Shown here: positions 5,769 to 5,983 of the stretch, one piece after another
How the letters are laid out: each line of letters starts with the position of its first letter
Position numbering within the stretch: the stretch's first letter is position 1
Assembly (NCBI GenBank): GCA_021204765.1
Contig: JAJPYU010000103.1
Location: 1 to 5,983 of the forward strand
DNA from: Clostridiales bacterium
GTDB lineage: Bacteria; Bacillota; Clostridia; Lachnospirales; Lachnospiraceae
DNA length: 5,983 nt
Direction of reading: 5' to 3'
The notes under the pieces: model-generated
Database searches by the model: none
Told to the model about the DNA's origin: nothing
The model's input: only the letters and a program-made list of their open reading frames with translations
Program-made: the position numbers and the translations under genes

Positions 5769-5983
5769 CTACCAATCCTTCCCTATTTCTTCCAGGACAA
5801 GTATTTTGCTTATCAGTCTGTATTTCTGAAGATTAACATCTGCATCCTCAGCAAATCCGGTGTCCGGAATCCGGCAAATAACGTCTATAACCCCATCTCT
5901 GGCTTTCTTATTCGGGACAATAATATATCGCAGATCCTGATAGTCGAATCTCAGCCACAAAAACCTGTATGAATCCTTCTCCA
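5769..5983 (-). CDS. C-terminal part of an unknown protein entering from the right edge
   Basis: The frame is open to the window edge: 70 complete codons (the first at 5981-5979) are visible, ending at TAG 5769-5771, so the true start is outside. A TTG at 5960 is in frame but there is no reason to choose it, since the reading continues upstream without a stop. The visible sequence includes LWLRFDYQDLRYIIVPNKK, then DGVIDVICRIPDTG, and ends LEEIGKDW. 'FDxxDLxYIIVPN' followed by a helix is a kind of C-terminus I associate with AbiGi/DUF2971-type proteins. That is a memory-based guess, strengthened slightly by the next gene being possibly AbiGii-like and only one base away. In the classic lactococcal AbiG system the two genes are likewise adjacent and co-transcribed, with AbiGi first. 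Catalytic or binding residues cannot be assessed from this fragment. Confidence 0.7.
   Translation of the reverse strand, partial: EKDSYRFLWLRFDYQDLRYIIVPNKKARDGVIDVICRIPDTGFAEDADVNLQKYRLISKILVLEEIGKDW

Noticed and set aside
5610..5972. Plus-strand open frame of 120 codons at the right edge
   Set aside because: Antisense to the two coupled minus-strand genes, which have a good ribosome binding site and tight spacing; no domain seen in the plus frame.
1..5983. CRISPR array, tRNA or rRNA genes, complete insertion sequence
   Set aside because: No regularly spaced direct repeats, cloverleaf-like segments, rRNA sequence or paired terminal inverted repeats around a full transposase were seen.

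Overview
The window looks like an accessory, surface-polysaccharide part of a Lachnospiraceae-type (low-GC Firmicutes, gut Clostridia) chromosome. This rests on AGGAGG-type ribosome binding sites, U-tailed intrinsic terminators, the style of the Ugd, RmlC and epimerase proteins, and a fragment of the Rpn/PDDEXK transposase family that is abundant in that group. This is inference from protein style, not from a marker gene. Every gene I can support is on the minus strand, so transcription runs from right to left.

Right end (about 4679-5983): the C-terminal part of a protein that enters from beyond the window is followed after a single base by a 362-residue protein. Neither is firmly recognised. 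The tight pairing and the domain look are reminiscent of the AbiGi/AbiGii abortive-infection (phage defence) pair, offered as a hypothesis. This stretch is AT-rich compared with the neighbouring sugar genes. Fifty-one bases further on, with no visible terminator between, lies rmlC (dTDP-4-dehydrorhamnose 3,5-epimerase), which ends at a clear intrinsic terminator near 3946-3966.

Middle (1368-3852): a UDP-glucuronate 4-epimerase and a UDP-glucose 6-dehydrogenase (ugd). Together they would turn UDP-glucose into UDP-glucuronate and UDP-galacturonate for capsule or exopolysaccharide assembly, while rmlC serves dTDP-L-rhamnose. The epimerase gene is GC-rich and carries a low-complexity insertion. 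Its leader holds a perfect 7-bp inverted repeat. A weaker hairpin with a T-rich tail lies between epimerase and ugd. Ugd has Asn where family members usually have the Asp that contacts the NAD ribose.

Left (1-1364): a small ORF of unknown function starts 3 bases after ugd and has a GC-rich, strongly self-complementary 3' half. It is followed by a GNAT-family acetyltransferase with a very good ribosome binding site and its own terminator at about 424-466. At the far left is a decayed Rpn-family nuclease/transposase gene: its normal N-terminus (start at 285) is joined, out of frame and with roughly 100 residues missing, to a piece of the middle of the protein.

No rRNA, tRNA, CRISPR array or complete insertion sequence was seen. 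The best candidates for something less ordinary are the abortive-infection-like gene pair, the small ORF with its structured 3' half, and the Ugd cofactor-site substitution.
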